Source: Callorhinus ursinus
Taxonomy: Eukaryota > Chordata > Mammalia > Carnivora > Otariidae
Length of the DNA: 64,000 nucleotides
Assembly: GCF_003265705.1 (NCBI RefSeq)
Contig: NW_020312775.1
Location: 112,402-176,401 of the forward strand
Direction: 5' to 3'
The notes under the pieces were generated by a model. It was given only the letters and a program-made list of their open reading frames with translations, made no database searches and had not been told where the DNA came from. The position numbers and the translations under genes are program-made. Of the stretch, positions 11,273 to 22,049 are shown in pieces; positions within the stretch are counted from its first letter, which is position 1, and every line of letters begins with the position of its first letter.

Positions 11273-11905
11273 ATATCCTAGAGGTAGTCCCTGGTCTCCA
11301 TAGCTTAATAGCTAAATAAGATTGGATAGAATTTGTGCTCAAACAACTCAAGCCAGTAAGGTTTCTACCCCTGTCATTGTATCTAAGTGTGGGTAGAGGA
11401 ACACATTCAAAGTTCTGGCCACATTCAAGTCTGTCTGTCTTGGCTCTACTTTTTCTTTGTAGAATGTCCACATAAGTTTTATTCCTTATACCCATGGTTA
11501 AAAGTCCCTAAATGCCTCCCATATTGCCTCTCATCCCAGGAAGGTCAGATATACAGTGGACTTCTGGGTTGGTTGATTCAGCAGCTCAGTGATTTAATCA
11601 AGAACCCAGGTTCTTTCCACCTTTTTGATCTGCTGTCTTAAATGATGACTCCACATGCAGTCTGGAAACAAGAGGGAGGAGCAGTTCCAGCATCATCTCC
11701 AGACATGTAGGGGTGGGAAGCAAGAGGTGTCTGGGAATGTTATTTCTGGAAGTGGATTCTGGTTACACAATGTGTTCACTTTATGAAAATTCTTTAATCT
11801 GTACACTTAATATTTGTGTACTTCTCTGTGTGTGTAATATGCTCAAGGAAAAGCTCTATAAAGTGAAGCAACTTTTAGACTTTTTAATAAGGATTTTATT
11901 TTTTT
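11271..11905 (+). mobile_element. Unassigned DNA, then an L1M-like 3' end
   Basis: 11271-11680 has no recognised content. 11690-11870 resembles an old L1 3'UTR in sense orientation ('ggttacacaatgtgttcactttatgaaaattc', then 'ctgtacacttaatatttgtg'). Resemblance is by phrase only. Confidence 0.35.
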
Positions 11906-12210
11906 AAGTAATCTCTACACCCAGGCGCTTGGGTAGCTCGGTTGGTTAAGCAACTGCCTTCGGCTCAGGTCATGATCCTGGAGTCCCGGGATCGAGTCCC
12001 GCATCGGGCTCCCTGCTCAGCGGGGAGTCTGCTTCTCCCTCTGACCCTCCCCCCTCTCATGCTCTCTCTCTCTCTCATTCTCTCTCTCAAATAAATAAAT
12101 AAATAAAATCTTTAAAAAAAAAGTAATCTCTACACCCAACATGGGGCTCAAACTCACAACCCTGAGATCAAGAGTCACGTGCTCTACCGACTGAGCCAGC
12201 CAGGCACCCC
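11890..12210 (-). mobile_element. Old short CAN-SINE, antisense, host of a younger SINE
   Basis: Removing 11923-12137 leaves a continuous antisense SINE: T-rich tail, 'aagtaatctctacaccc', 'aacatggggctcaaactc', 'gactgagccagccaggcacccc'. Same old subtype as the copy at 211-350. Confidence 0.9.
11923..12120 (+). mobile_element. Young CAN-SINE nested in an older SINE
   Basis: Complete sense SINE (aggcgcttgggtagctcgg to A tail). Perfect 17-bp target-site duplication aagtaatctctacaccc at 11906-11922 and 12121-12137, which is itself SINE sequence. The body subtype 'ctggagtcccgggatcgag' is shared with 14876-15077. Confidence 0.97.
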
Positions 12211-13193
12211 TAAAGTGGAGGAATTTCAAGAAAAATATTAGCAAAGCAATATAATTGATGATATACTGATATATGATTATGGGAAAGTATTAAGGAATGA
12301 CTGATTCCTGGGAATCTGCTTTACACCATTATTATTATCATACCTGGTTTTGGTGGATAGAGTTGAATAAACAGTAAATACCCATTGATGATAATGCAGA
12401 CTAAGAGAAGAGGCTTAGGAGAACAAACACTTCATAAATAGTACTATTTGCTTAGATATTTCATTTAGCCTCAAATGGAAGTAAATCAACTTCTACTTGT
12501 TGAGGTGGTTTCTTGACTTCTCTCTTTGGAATAAGCCTTGGGAAGGCCAGGCCGAGTCTCAGCAAATATGAGGAAAATTTACTATTCCTCCATATTTTAC
12601 TCCCAGGGCAGGCATTGCTAATTGATTCCAGAACTCTTGCCCATTGACTCCAATTAAAACTTTGAATTCTTTGCAATACAGAGTCAATGGCAGTTGCTGC
12701 CAACAGTTGCAGCTGGTACTTGGATAACACTTACTTGACATTCCAGACCTAAACTTCTGCCCCAGCCTTAATCCAGAGGATGCTAAGACATGGGTTCCTC
12801 CTGTGCCATGGGCACACCCAGAAAATGTGATATGCCCAGCAGAAAGTGCAAAAGTGAAAAAGGTGACAACTTCTAAAACTGGAGCTCAACACTCTACATC
12901 TTCTGGACACCATCTCTCTGATCTCAGTTTCACCTTCCCTGACCACAGTTGCCTTCTCTGAATCTCAACTCTTCCTCTTCCCCTCCCTCAGTAATATCAA
13001 AATCTCAGGAACATAGCCTACACTTCTAGACAGAAGAACCTCACCAGGATCCACCTGCATATTCCAAGTGTGACACCACATACAATCAGATCTCACGAAA
13101 GAACCTTCTAGTTTTTATGGACTAAAGTACTATTATGTAGTTAACTCATTTGTTTTCTTTATTAATAGGATGATGGAGGGCAGGAAGATAATA
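12211..13193. other. No gene recognised
   Basis: About 980 bp with normal composition and no named repeat. Minus-strand frames at 12461-12730 (89 codons) and 12749-12946 (65 codons) show no domain or signal. An old LTR-like origin is possible but not shown. Confidence 0.35.
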
Positions 13194-13301
13194 GCAACCT
13201 CCCTGTCTTAGTCAGTTAGGACTGTAATAACAAATTACTATAGACTGGCAGCCTCCCTGTCTTAGTCAGTTAGGACTGCAATAACAAATTACTATAGACT
13301 G
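13194..13301. repeat. 54-bp tandem duplication, two copies
   Basis: 'gcaacctccctgtcttagtc' through 'tactatagactgg' is repeated head to tail with a period of 54 bp and few mismatches. It spans the outer edge of the LTR and about 10 bp of flank, so it arose after the LTR inserted. Confidence 0.92.
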
Positions 13302-13612
13302 GGTGGCTTAAACAATAACTATTTTTCACAATTCTTCAGGATGTGAAGTCAAATGCCAGCAGATCCAGTGTCTGGTGAGAGCCCAATTTCAGAGTTGCAG
13401 ATGGCTGTCTTCTCATTTTATCCTCACATGGTGGAGAACAAAGAGAGAGGGGCAACCTCTCTTGTGATCTCTTCTCATAAGGGCACTAATCCAATTCATG
13501 AGGGCTACACCATCATGATATAATTTCCTCCCAAAGGCCCCAATTCCTAATACCATCACATCAGAGGGTTAGGATTGCCACATATGAAATTTGGGGGGAC
13601 ACAAACATAACA
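13255..13612 (-). mobile_element. MaLR (MST/MLT1-like) solo LTR, antisense
   Basis: Antisense hallmarks in order: 'actgggtggcttaaac', 'cagatccagtgtctggtgag', 'catggtggagaac', 'ataatttcctcccaaaggcc', then 'acacaaacataaca'. Nearly full LTR length with no internal region beside it. Confidence 0.85.
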
Positions 13613-13794
13613 CTCCTCTTGTCTTTGAGATACCATTTAAAACTTTCTCCCATGTACAATATTTGCATAACTAATTATAATTTGATTAAGCTACATTTTT
13701 GCCTGACCAGTATCTATTTCTTCTTTCTCCAATAATAGCACCTCAATTTTCCTTTAGAGAATCTTTTCTCTCCTGTTCGCTAAGTGAAACACAT

Positions 13795-14119
13795 TTGATC
13801 CTTGAACAGTATAGGCTTGAACTCTGTGAGTCCACTTGTATGTGGATTTTTTTTACAGTACAGTACTGTATATGTATTTTTCTTCCTTATGGTTTTCTTA
13901 ACAATTTTTTCTAGCTTACTTTATTATAAGAATACAGTATAAAATACATATAGCATATAAAATATGTGTTAATTGACTGTTTATGTTATTGGTAAGGTTT
14001 CCAGTCAACAGTAGGCTATTATTAGTTAACTTTTTGGGGAGTCAAAATTATATACAGATTTTTGACTGCATGGGGGGGTTGGCATCCTTAAGCCCTGCAT
14101 TGTTTAAGGGCCAACTGTA
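13795..14119 (+). mobile_element. Tigger-class DNA transposon (MER44/Tigger-like)
   Basis: Left end 'ttgatccttgaacagtatag' and right end 'attgtttaagggccaactgta' are degenerate inverted termini of the CAGTTGACCCTTGAACAA type. The inside has 'agtacagtactgtatatgta' and 'agcttactttattataagaa'. Non-autonomous; no transposase frame. Confidence 0.8.
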
Positions 14120-14540
14120 ATCTCTAATGTGATTATAGTGGAGGATATGGCCCAACCTGGGCAATCAGAGTCATGGAGACTGGTTCTTTAATGGGTATAG
14201 GACCCAGTTGGGCCAATTATAGCAGGCCCATATAACTGGAGCTATCAGATTCTTATCTGAATGTCTCCTTTCTGCTTAGGTTGGCAAGGTGAAAAGAGTT
14301 AATCCAACAGCTGTCAGCACCATCTTTCCTCCACTTAAGAAAATCCAGAGTTATGATAAAATCAACACAATGGAAAGCAGATTGAATATATGAAAGGATA
14401 CAGATGCCCAATAATATTAATTAAGCACCTGAATCTGGCCATGCCTGAAATAAGAACCCCAGACATTTCTGCTTAAGCAAATTTGAATTGGATTTCTTTC
14501 CATTGCAACCAGAAGACTCTTGACTAATACTGGCTATTAA
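14120..14540 (+). mobile_element. Possible old LTR 3' part
   Basis: It ends 'ttccattgcaaccagaagactcttgactaatac', the style of a MaLR/ERVL-type LTR end. The 5' portion is not recognisable. Confidence 0.3.
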
Positions 14541-14553
14541 AATTAATGTATAC

Positions 14554-15734
14554 AAAATCTATAAAGAACTTCTCAAACTCAACACCCAGAAATCAAATAA
14601 TCAAGTCAAAAAATTGGCAGAAGACATGAACAGACACGTCTCCAAAGAAGACATACAAATGGCTAACAGACACATGAAAAAATGTTCATCTTCCTTAACC
14701 ATCAGGGAAATTCAAATCAAAACCACACTGAGATACCACTTTACACCAGTTAGAATGGCAAAAATTGACAAGGCAAGAGACAACAAATGTTGGAGAGGTT
14801 GTGGAGAAAGGGGAACCCTCTTAAACTTCTGTGGGAATGCAAGTTGGTACAGCCACTTTGAAAAACAGTGTGGAGTGGGCGCCTGGGTGGCTCAGTTGGT
14901 TAAGCGACTGCCTTCGGCTCAGGTCATGATCCTGGAGTCCCGGCATCGAGTCCCACATCGGGCTTCCTGCTCAGCAGGGAGTCAGCTTCTCCCTCTGACC
15001 CTCTTCCCTCTCGTGCTTTCTATCTCTCATTCTCTCTCTCTCTCAAATAAATAAATAAAATCTTAAAAAAAAAGAAAGAAAAACAGTGTGGAGCTTCCTC
15101 AAAAAGTTAAAAATAGAGCTACCCTCTGGCCCAGCAATTGCACTCCAGGGTATTTACCCCAAAGACACAGATGTAGTGAAAAGAAGGGCCATATGCACCC
15201 CAATGTTCATAGCAGCAATGTTTACAATACCCAAACTGTGGAAAGAGCCAAGATGCCCTTCAACAGATGAATGGATAAAGAAGATGTGGTCCATATATAC
15301 AATGGAATATTACTCAGCCATCAGAAAAGATGAATACCCAACTTTGACATCAACATGGATGGGACTGGAGGAAATTATGCTAAGTGAAATGAGTCAAGCA
15401 GAGAAAGTCAATTATCATATGGTTTCACTTATTTGTGGAACATAAGGAATAGCATGGAGGACATTAGGAGAAGGAAGGGAAAAATGAAGGGGGGAAAATT
15501 GGAGGGAGAAATGAACCATGAGAGACTATGGACTCTGAGAAACAAACAGGGTTTTAGAGGAGAGGGGGTTGGGGATGGGTTAGCCCGGTGATGGGTATTA
15601 AGGAGGGCACATACTGCATGGAGCTCTGGGTGTTATATGAAAACAATGAATCATGGATCACTACATCAAAAACTAATGATGTATTGTATGGTGACTAACA
15701 TAACAAAATAAAATTAAAAAATAATAATAAAATA
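14554..15734 (+). mobile_element. 5'-truncated L1, end of ORF2 and 3'UTR
   Basis: Sense L1 from 'caaaatctataaagaac' to an A-rich tail. The ORF2 C-terminal region includes the Cys motif [12 protein letters not shown] but is broken by the SINE at 14876. The frame 15086-15445 carries the ORF2 end ([13 protein letters not shown]...). The 3'UTR is of the 'aaggaatagcatggaggac' type without the internal fossil tail. Near-duplicate flanks aattaatgtata and aaataaatgtatg suggest the target site. Confidence 0.9.
14876..15077 (+). mobile_element. CAN-SINE inserted in L1 ORF2
   Basis: Complete sense SINE with 16-bp duplication gaaaaacagtgtggag at 14860-14875 and 15078-15093. Confidence 0.96.
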
Positions 15735-15749
15735 AAATAAATGTATGCA

Positions 15750-16600
15750 GCTTATAAAGAGACAAAAAATTACTAGAGAAAATGGCCTAAAATCACATGA
15801 GTTAGGAATAAATTTTCCAGATTTACTTTTTGATGGACCTTTTCCCATCCTTTCTGCCTATTCACACAGTCTCAATACCAGACAGGACTGTGTAGCTAGC
15901 TTAGGCTCTTTCTATTCTCCGCTTTTCATTTACTATATATACAAAAATGATAGCAATGCATATCAACAGATAGTGAGATTCAAGTAGGTTTTTTTTCTTT
16001 TCCCATATTTCATAGTTTTCTTATGAAAAATACTCCACGTTATTTGTGCAGTTAGAAATCATAACTTAATGGAAATAAAAATACCAATTTACTGCAATAT
16101 AAAAGTAACTTAATCCATAAAGAAGACCTCTAGATCTGCAGGTGAATTGAAGCAACAGTGTAGATAGAGAAGAGCTGGTTTATTCATCTCATTAACTTCT
16201 ACCACTATGATTATCCCAAGTGCACAACTTAAAAGACAAACTTCTGCTTCTGGAAAGGTATACAAGTAGTTTTCTTCATTTCTCTAAGTTCAACTTAAAA
16301 CTATGGACATTATATGGGAAACAAACTTAAGAAGACTCTGAAAAGTGGGACCCAAGGAATGACATCATAGTGAGTTCCTTAGGTTTTCTTTTTATCTCAT
16401 ATATTCCAGACTTAGAGCTGGAGAAAAAGATAATCCAGAGATGCCAATAGTCACAGACAAAAAAAAGCTCCAACAAGTTTTCTCTCATCAGCCAAAGAAC
16501 CAGGAAAGGTGCAGCCTAACCAGACAGAAAACTTTAATAACCGCTCTACTCTAGCCAAACACCAGAGGAAAAAAAAAAAACTGTATTCTCACTCCCACAC
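15750..16600. other. No gene recognised
   Basis: Low-repeat AT-rich DNA. The 80-codon frame at 15745-15987 starts inside the L1 tail and has no family features. Confidence 0.35.
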
Positions 16601-17045
16601 ATGCCAACAAATAAACACAAAGCAAACAAAAATTAAGGAAATATAATAATAATGGAAAATATTTAAGTTGAAAACAGAAAAACAATAGAGAAAATCACTT
16701 AAACAAAAAGCTTGTTCTTTAAAATGATTGATACTATTGACAGGCCTGTAGCAAGAATTACAAAAGAGACAAGACACAAACTTATCAGGAATAAAACAGG
16801 ATATATCATTTCAGAACCTGCAGACATTAAAAGGATACTAAGGGAATAATTTGACAACTGAATGCACATAAATTTTACAACTTAGATGAAATAGACCAAT
16901 TCTTCCAAAAGCACAAACTGCTACAACTCATCCAGTATCAAATAGATATTTTGAATAGCCATATAACTGCTAAGAAAAATGACTTCATAATTTAACAACT
17001 CCCAAAACCCAAAACTCCCAGGCCCAGATGGTTTCACAGAAGAAC

Positions 17046-17282
17046 AGTAAGTCAGAGGGGGAGACGAACCAGGAGAGATGATGGACTCTGAAAAACAAAC
17101 TGAGGGTTCTAGAGGGGAGGAGGGTAGGGGGATGGGTTAGCCTGGTGATGGGTATTAAAGAGGGCACATTCTGCATGGAGCACTGGGTGTTATGAACAAA
17201 CAATGAATCATGGAACACTACACCAAAACAAATGATGTAATATATGGTGATTAACATAACAATAAAAAATTAAAAATAAAAA
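17046..17282 (+). mobile_element. L1 3' end insertion
   Basis: Sense terminal 3'UTR block ('gggggagacgaaccaggag' to 'attaacataacaataaaaaa'), dropped into the old L1 between 'tttcacagaagaa' and 'agaattagcacc'. The flanking duplication is short (agaa). Confidence 0.8.
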
Positions 17283-17481
17283 GAATTAGCACCAATTCTA
17301 CACAATGGTTTCCAGAAAAGGATGAAATACTTTCAATTCATGAAAGTAATTCATGAAGTTAGAATTACCCTGATGCCAAAACCAAAGACAGTACAAAAAA
17401 GAAAAAATATATAAAACAATATATTTTCTTGTGAATATAGAGGCAAAAATGCTTACCAAAATATTAGCAAATGGAATTCAA

Positions 17482-17570
17482 TGTTTTATATATATATACA
17501 TATTGTATATATATTCAATATATAAAAGAATATATATATATTCAATATATAAAAGAATTATACAACATGA
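17482..17570. repeat. AT-rich simple repeat with internal duplication
   Basis: (TA)n tract followed by 'atatattcaatatataaaag' twice in tandem (about 17508-17558). Confidence 0.85.
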
Positions 17571-18051
17571 CCAAGTGGAGTTTATTCTAGAAAAATAAGA
17601 CTAGTTCAACATGTAAATATCAATAATTAGCAATCTAAGGAAGAAAAATATCAGTGCAGAAATAATATTTGACAAAGTTCAATGCCAAATTGTGACAAAA
17701 ACTCAGAAAATTAAAAGTAGAGGGGACTTTCTCAACTTGGTAAAGAACATCTACAAGAAACCTACAGCTAATGTTATACTTAATGGTGAAAAACAGAATG
17801 CCATTCTCCTAAGATATAATGTTGGTAAAAAGAAGCCAGCTGCAAAAGAGCACACACTATAAGATGCCAATTATAAGAACTTTAAAATTAGGCAAAATTG
17901 GCCCATGATATTAGATGTCAGGATAGTAGTTACCCTTCTAAGATGCCAGTAGGAATTGGGGGTGGAGCTCATAAGTGGCTTCTGGATTTGAACATAGTAT
18001 GCTGCTTTGTGAGCTGGTTGCTGATTACACAGGTGTGTTCACTTTATAAAA

Positions 18052-18196
18052 ATAGGTGATGGGGTTGAGGAGTGCACTTGTTGTGATGAGCACCAGCTGA
18101 TGTATGGAATTGTTGAATCACTATATATTGTATACCTGAAACTAATATTACACTGTTAACTGGAATTTAAATAAAAACTTAAAAAATTTTCATTGA
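18052..18196 (+). mobile_element. L1 3' end insertion, older 3' terminus
   Basis: Sense 'gatgagcaccagctgatgta', then 'aatattacactgttaactgg', then 'aatttaaataaaaactta'. It splits the old L1M 3'UTR (before: 'gtgttcactttataaaaat'; after: 'ttcattgagctgtgctc'). Confidence 0.82.
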
Positions 18197-18289
18197 GCTG
18201 TGCTCCTATGATTTGTATGCTTTTCTATGTGTATATGACAATTCAAGAAAATTTACCAAAAGAACCCTATAAAAAGAAAGTCTGAATGA

Positions 18290-19428
18290 ATGGAAATCTG
18301 TATCATGTTCAGGATACATTACTGAGGCATTATCTTGTGCTGGAGAACTTTAGAAACTTGAGCTAAATAGCTAAAATACTGAGTAAAAAGCATTCTTAAT
18401 TTGAATTCCTAATAGTGACATTCAGCTAAGAGAATGGATGTGTGTTAATTCTGGAAACATCTAAGAATGAAAACCATTTGTAGCAATATGCACTTGTGAA
18501 ATATTATTGTTTACTTTCTCTCCTTATGTTTCTCTCTCCCCCTTCCCCTTTTCCAGTAAGAAGCTTCGGTTGGGTGTTGTGGCAGAAATGCTTGTAGTCG
18601 TTGAGTCATCCTATTGTCTGTAACTCAGTGAATAAACTAAGTGTCCCTGGATGGCATGGGAAAATCTCAGAGGATACTCTTCCATCTCAAGACCTGGGGG
18701 TGGCTCCAGGTGGGTCTAGGCAAGCTGGGAAGCCAATTTTGCCAGTGATTCACCAACCTAGAGCGTGGGATTGAAAGAATAGAGCCACATAACCAAAAGA
18801 CATTATACCAGCCAGGACAATGCTCATCTCTTCTCTAAACTAAACTATGTGGAAAAGATAATTGATAACTAAGGTACAGGATTTGGTGCTAGATAAACCC
18901 AATAATAATGACTCAGATAAGATAGCCTACCAGCTTGGCAGGAATGAGTCTCAGACTTTTTTCAGTTCATTTGAAAGCCTTCTCTGATTGCTTTGACCCC
19001 TACAATATGGAATCAAAATATATTTACTTTTGGTTTTCCACAGCATTTCACTTATTGCTATAGAAGATAGGGTGTATTTCCTACTGTGTGGCTAAGGACC
19101 CATTAAATAGCATGTGAGTATGTGTACACCATAGTGTACTGTGTTCTGTGTTTGTGTACGTGTGTGTGTGTGTGAGAGAGAGAAATGTAAATGAATAAAT
19201 GTTTTAGACTCTATCCTTTTAGGGTTTAAGTGGAAAGGTAAAGGAAGCCAACCAAGTTTAAAATTCTTATAAAATGTTGGTACATTTATATTAATAATTA
19301 TTTATATCTATGTATTAGCTTTTCTATTTTATCAATACACTAATGGTAATGCACATAAATTTTGTCATTCAGTTCTGTTTTATTCCAATAGAGGGTGTTC
19401 TGAACCCAGGTTCAGCTGTCTGTCACTT
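18290..19428. other. No gene recognised
   Basis: Unassigned DNA with a short TG/GAGA tract at 19150-19182. A polypyrimidine run before an AG at about 18535-18556 resembles a 3' splice site, but no coding frame follows it. 18740-18980 has an LTR-like feel only. Confidence 0.3.
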
Positions 19429-19444
19429 GAAAGACCATTAATCA

Positions 19445-19640
19445 GGGCACCTGGGTGGCTCAGTCGGGGAAAGTCTGCCTTTGGCTCAGATCATGATTCC
19501 AGAGTCCTGGGATCAAGCCCCATGTCTGGCGCCCAGCTCAGCGGGGAGTCTGCCTCTCCCTCTCCCTTTGTCCCTACCCCCACTTGTGCTTGCTCTCTCA
19601 CTCACTTTCTCTCAAATAAATAAATAAAATCTTTAAAAAA
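19445..19640 (+). mobile_element. CAN-SINE
   Basis: Complete sense SINE (gggcacctgggtggctcag). Target-site duplication gaaagaccattaatca (19429-19444) against gaaagaccattactca (19641-19656). Confidence 0.95.
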
Positions 19641-19656
19641 GAAAGACCATTACTCA

Positions 19657-20460
19657 AAAGATGAATTTTTTATTGGAAAGGAATCTGAGCTTTATTCAAA
19701 GGCCAGCAACCTGGAGAGAAGGTAGATTCTTGTCCAAAAGCCAACTCTGAGGTTTTTGCCTGACCCCAGGGTTTTTAAAGGAGTTTAGGGTAATTTGCAA
19801 AGGGAGTTCAGGGGCCTGCAACATTTCTTGATCTCATGCAGACTCGATGATGCCAGCTACAAATGTTATCTCAGTGCTCTGGGGTTGTGTGAGGGGGTCC
19901 AATTCTTGTTTCATGATACACAGGAGTACTCTGTTCTTTCTGCAAAGAATGGCAGAGTCTACAAATGCACAAAGGGTGGTTAGTAAAATCATTTGTGTGA
20001 CCTAAAAAAAGAAAAACATTTAAAAAATATTTTATTTATTTATTCCAGAGAGAGAGAGTGAGTGGGTGGGGGAGGAGCAGAGGGAGAGGGACAAGCAAAC
20101 TCCGTGCTGAGTGTGGAGCCCAACACAGAACTGGATCTCAGGACCCTGAGATCATGACCTGAGCTGAAACCAAGAGTCAGATGCTTAAACTGACTGAGCC
20201 ACCCAGGTGCCCCAGAAAAACATTTTGCTAAAAAATTGCTGGGCTAATCAGAAAACCAAAGAGGCTTCAAACAGACTTGCTGGACTCTGTGGCCTGAGAA
20301 AATTCTGGTTCTTCACTTCTCAGGCCAGTGGCCTGTAAATCTCAAAAAATATAAATTAGCTCTAGTACAGATCAAGGTCTTAGGTCAGCAAGGATTGTCT
20401 TATCTGGGAGCAAGTTAACCCTTAAGACTGGCTGGAGTGCTATTACAAGGGTAAGGTATA
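19657..20460. other. Unclassified, possibly LTR or ERV-derived
   Basis: Around the SINE at 20021, the text 'ttattggaaaggaatctgagctttattc' and G-rich downstream DNA look like an antisense LTR or untranslated region. I cannot name a family. The 62-codon frame at 19795-19983 has no recognisable feature. Confidence 0.25.
20021..20213 (-). mobile_element. CAN-SINE, antisense
   Basis: T-rich left end, 'gactgagccacccaggtgccc' right end. Duplication agaaaaacatt at 20010-20020 and 20214-20224. Confidence 0.93.
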
Positions 20461-20504
20461 GAGAGGGATTGAACACAACATATTCTGATGATTGAGAGTA
20501 ATAC

Positions 20505-20615
20505 ATGGTGTTGCCCTGTTTACAGATGAGGACAGCAATGGGGGAAAGACCCTAATTCCCAGAGCCTGGGAGAGTTTAGGCACTAGCACCCAGATCTCCT
20601 GATTCCTATGCAATA
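20505..20615 (+). mobile_element. MIR fragment
   Basis: 'tttacagatgaggacagcaatgg' and 'cagatctcctgattcctatgc' follow the MIR core and 3' half. Confidence 0.55.
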
Positions 20616-20844
20616 GTTTGTTTGACCAGAAGCTCAATTATTATGCTTGATTCTTTCACATGAACTTCTCATCCAGGTACTTTTGTCTTCTAGGGGCTCA
20701 AAGTTATTTATATACATGCAGTTTAGTACTTTCTGTTGCCAACCTAAAACACAAAATAAATTGGACAGGAAAATACAATGCTTAAATGGTAGGATTACTG
20801 AGCAGAGTATCAGGAAAAATCACAAAAGTGGTTTCTGCTTTGGA

Positions 20845-20965
20845 TCCTGACACTCTTTTGGCTACTAACTAATCTAGCCTCCCTGAACTTGGATTCATTA
20901 TCTTAAACTGAAGTGGATCAGATAACCTCTGAAACCATTACATTTCTTAACAATCATAAAGCAGA
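20845..20965 (+). mobile_element. MIR-like fragment
   Basis: 'ctccctgaacttggattcattatcttaaactgaagtggatcagataacc' follows the 'cctcagtttcctcatctgtaaaatggg' layout of MIR with heavy drift. Confidence 0.4.
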
Positions 20966-21259
20966 TGAAGGACCTGACTACTAAGAAGTTTTTGTCATCT
21001 ATAAGATAACTGAAAATTTCTTGGTGCTAACAGAGAAGGAACGTTTTGCACTACATATTTGAAGAGATTTGAGGCCTGATTTGACCCTGTAAACTTTCAC
21101 AACATGGCTCCAGTGTTAGCCATGGGCATTTAATCATTTAGACACAGTAAATATAAATGTGTACTAATCATTCATCTAGTCTTAATGTGAGAAGGAGGGT
21201 GTGAAGTGAGGGGAGAAATGACATCAGTTGAAAGCCCCATGTGGCAAATGCTGTATTGG
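20966..21259. other. No feature recognised
   Basis: Unassigned DNA between MIR fragments. Confidence 0.4.
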
Positions 21260-21455
21260 TCACTTTAAATTGGTTATTTCTTTAGCTACTCATAATAATT
21301 CTGATAAAAATCAATGCTCACATTTTACAAATGAGTAAATAGGTACAGAGAGCTTAAGGATATTTTTAAGGCAACAGGATTAATAAAAGGCATAATAGGA
21401 ATTCTAACTCATGTTTGTCTGACACCCAAGCCAAAACTGTCCCTTTACTACACTG
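21260..21455 (+). mobile_element. MIR
   Basis: 'cattttacaaatgagtaaat', 'gtacagagagcttaagg' and 'taactcatgtttgtctgac' give a good MIR core and 3' half. Confidence 0.75.
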
Positions 21456-22049
21456 TCTCATAGAGTTCATGCAATTAAAATGATTACATAACTGCTTTTC
21501 TCAAGACAATCCTACTTTGATACATACCAAAAGCACTTTATCTTTACTTATTTTATCACACGGGACATAAAAATACATATTCTCAATAATTGGGCTATAA
21601 TAAAGTTAATTTCAGCTACTTTATAGAGGAAGTCTTAAATGAGGTTTGTTGTTTTTTTGCTGAGTATGAGCAGTTGAAGAACCAATGAATGCCAATACAG
21701 TTGGTGCCACGGCTTTGCTTCACACTCAGGTGAGCATCTTTATGATCATTACTTTAAACTTTTTATCAGGCATATTTCTTATTCCTATTTAATTTAGTTA
21801 TTTTTCTGAGATTTTGTCTTGTTCTTTCTTTTGGAGAATATTCATCTGTCTCCTCATTTTGCTTGACTTTTTTTTTTTTCCTATGGATTAGGTGGAACAG
21901 CTACTGCTCCTAAAGGAGCAGTCTTGTTTATGTTTTACTGTTCCTTGAAGGAACGGTCTTGTGTATATTCATCCCCTATGTAGACTGTGTATGCTTGGTG
22001 ACTTTTGCTGGCTGTCTGGAACTACGATTGGCATGGCCTCGGCATCATG

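Larger units (their letters stand above)
16600..18290 (+). mobile_element. Old L1M ORF2 and 3'UTR, sense, with two L1 insertions
   Basis: Reverse-transcriptase-region phrases ('cccaggcccagatggtttcac', 'gattatacaacatgaccaag'-like, 'aagaaacctacagctaatg'), then a jump to 'gaagccagctgcaaaagag' and 3'UTR ('ggttgctgattacacaggtg'). Part of ORF2 between the RT and the end is deleted at about 17830. No frame is open. Confidence 0.7.

Noticed and set aside
18535..18580. Polypyrimidine tract plus AG resembling a 3' splice site
   Set aside because: No open coding stretch follows and no matching donor or exon is evident.
18838..18890. Short similarity to the 335-bp repeat ('ttgataactaaggtac')
   Set aside because: The match is limited to a few dozen bases without the neighbouring landmarks of copies A and B.
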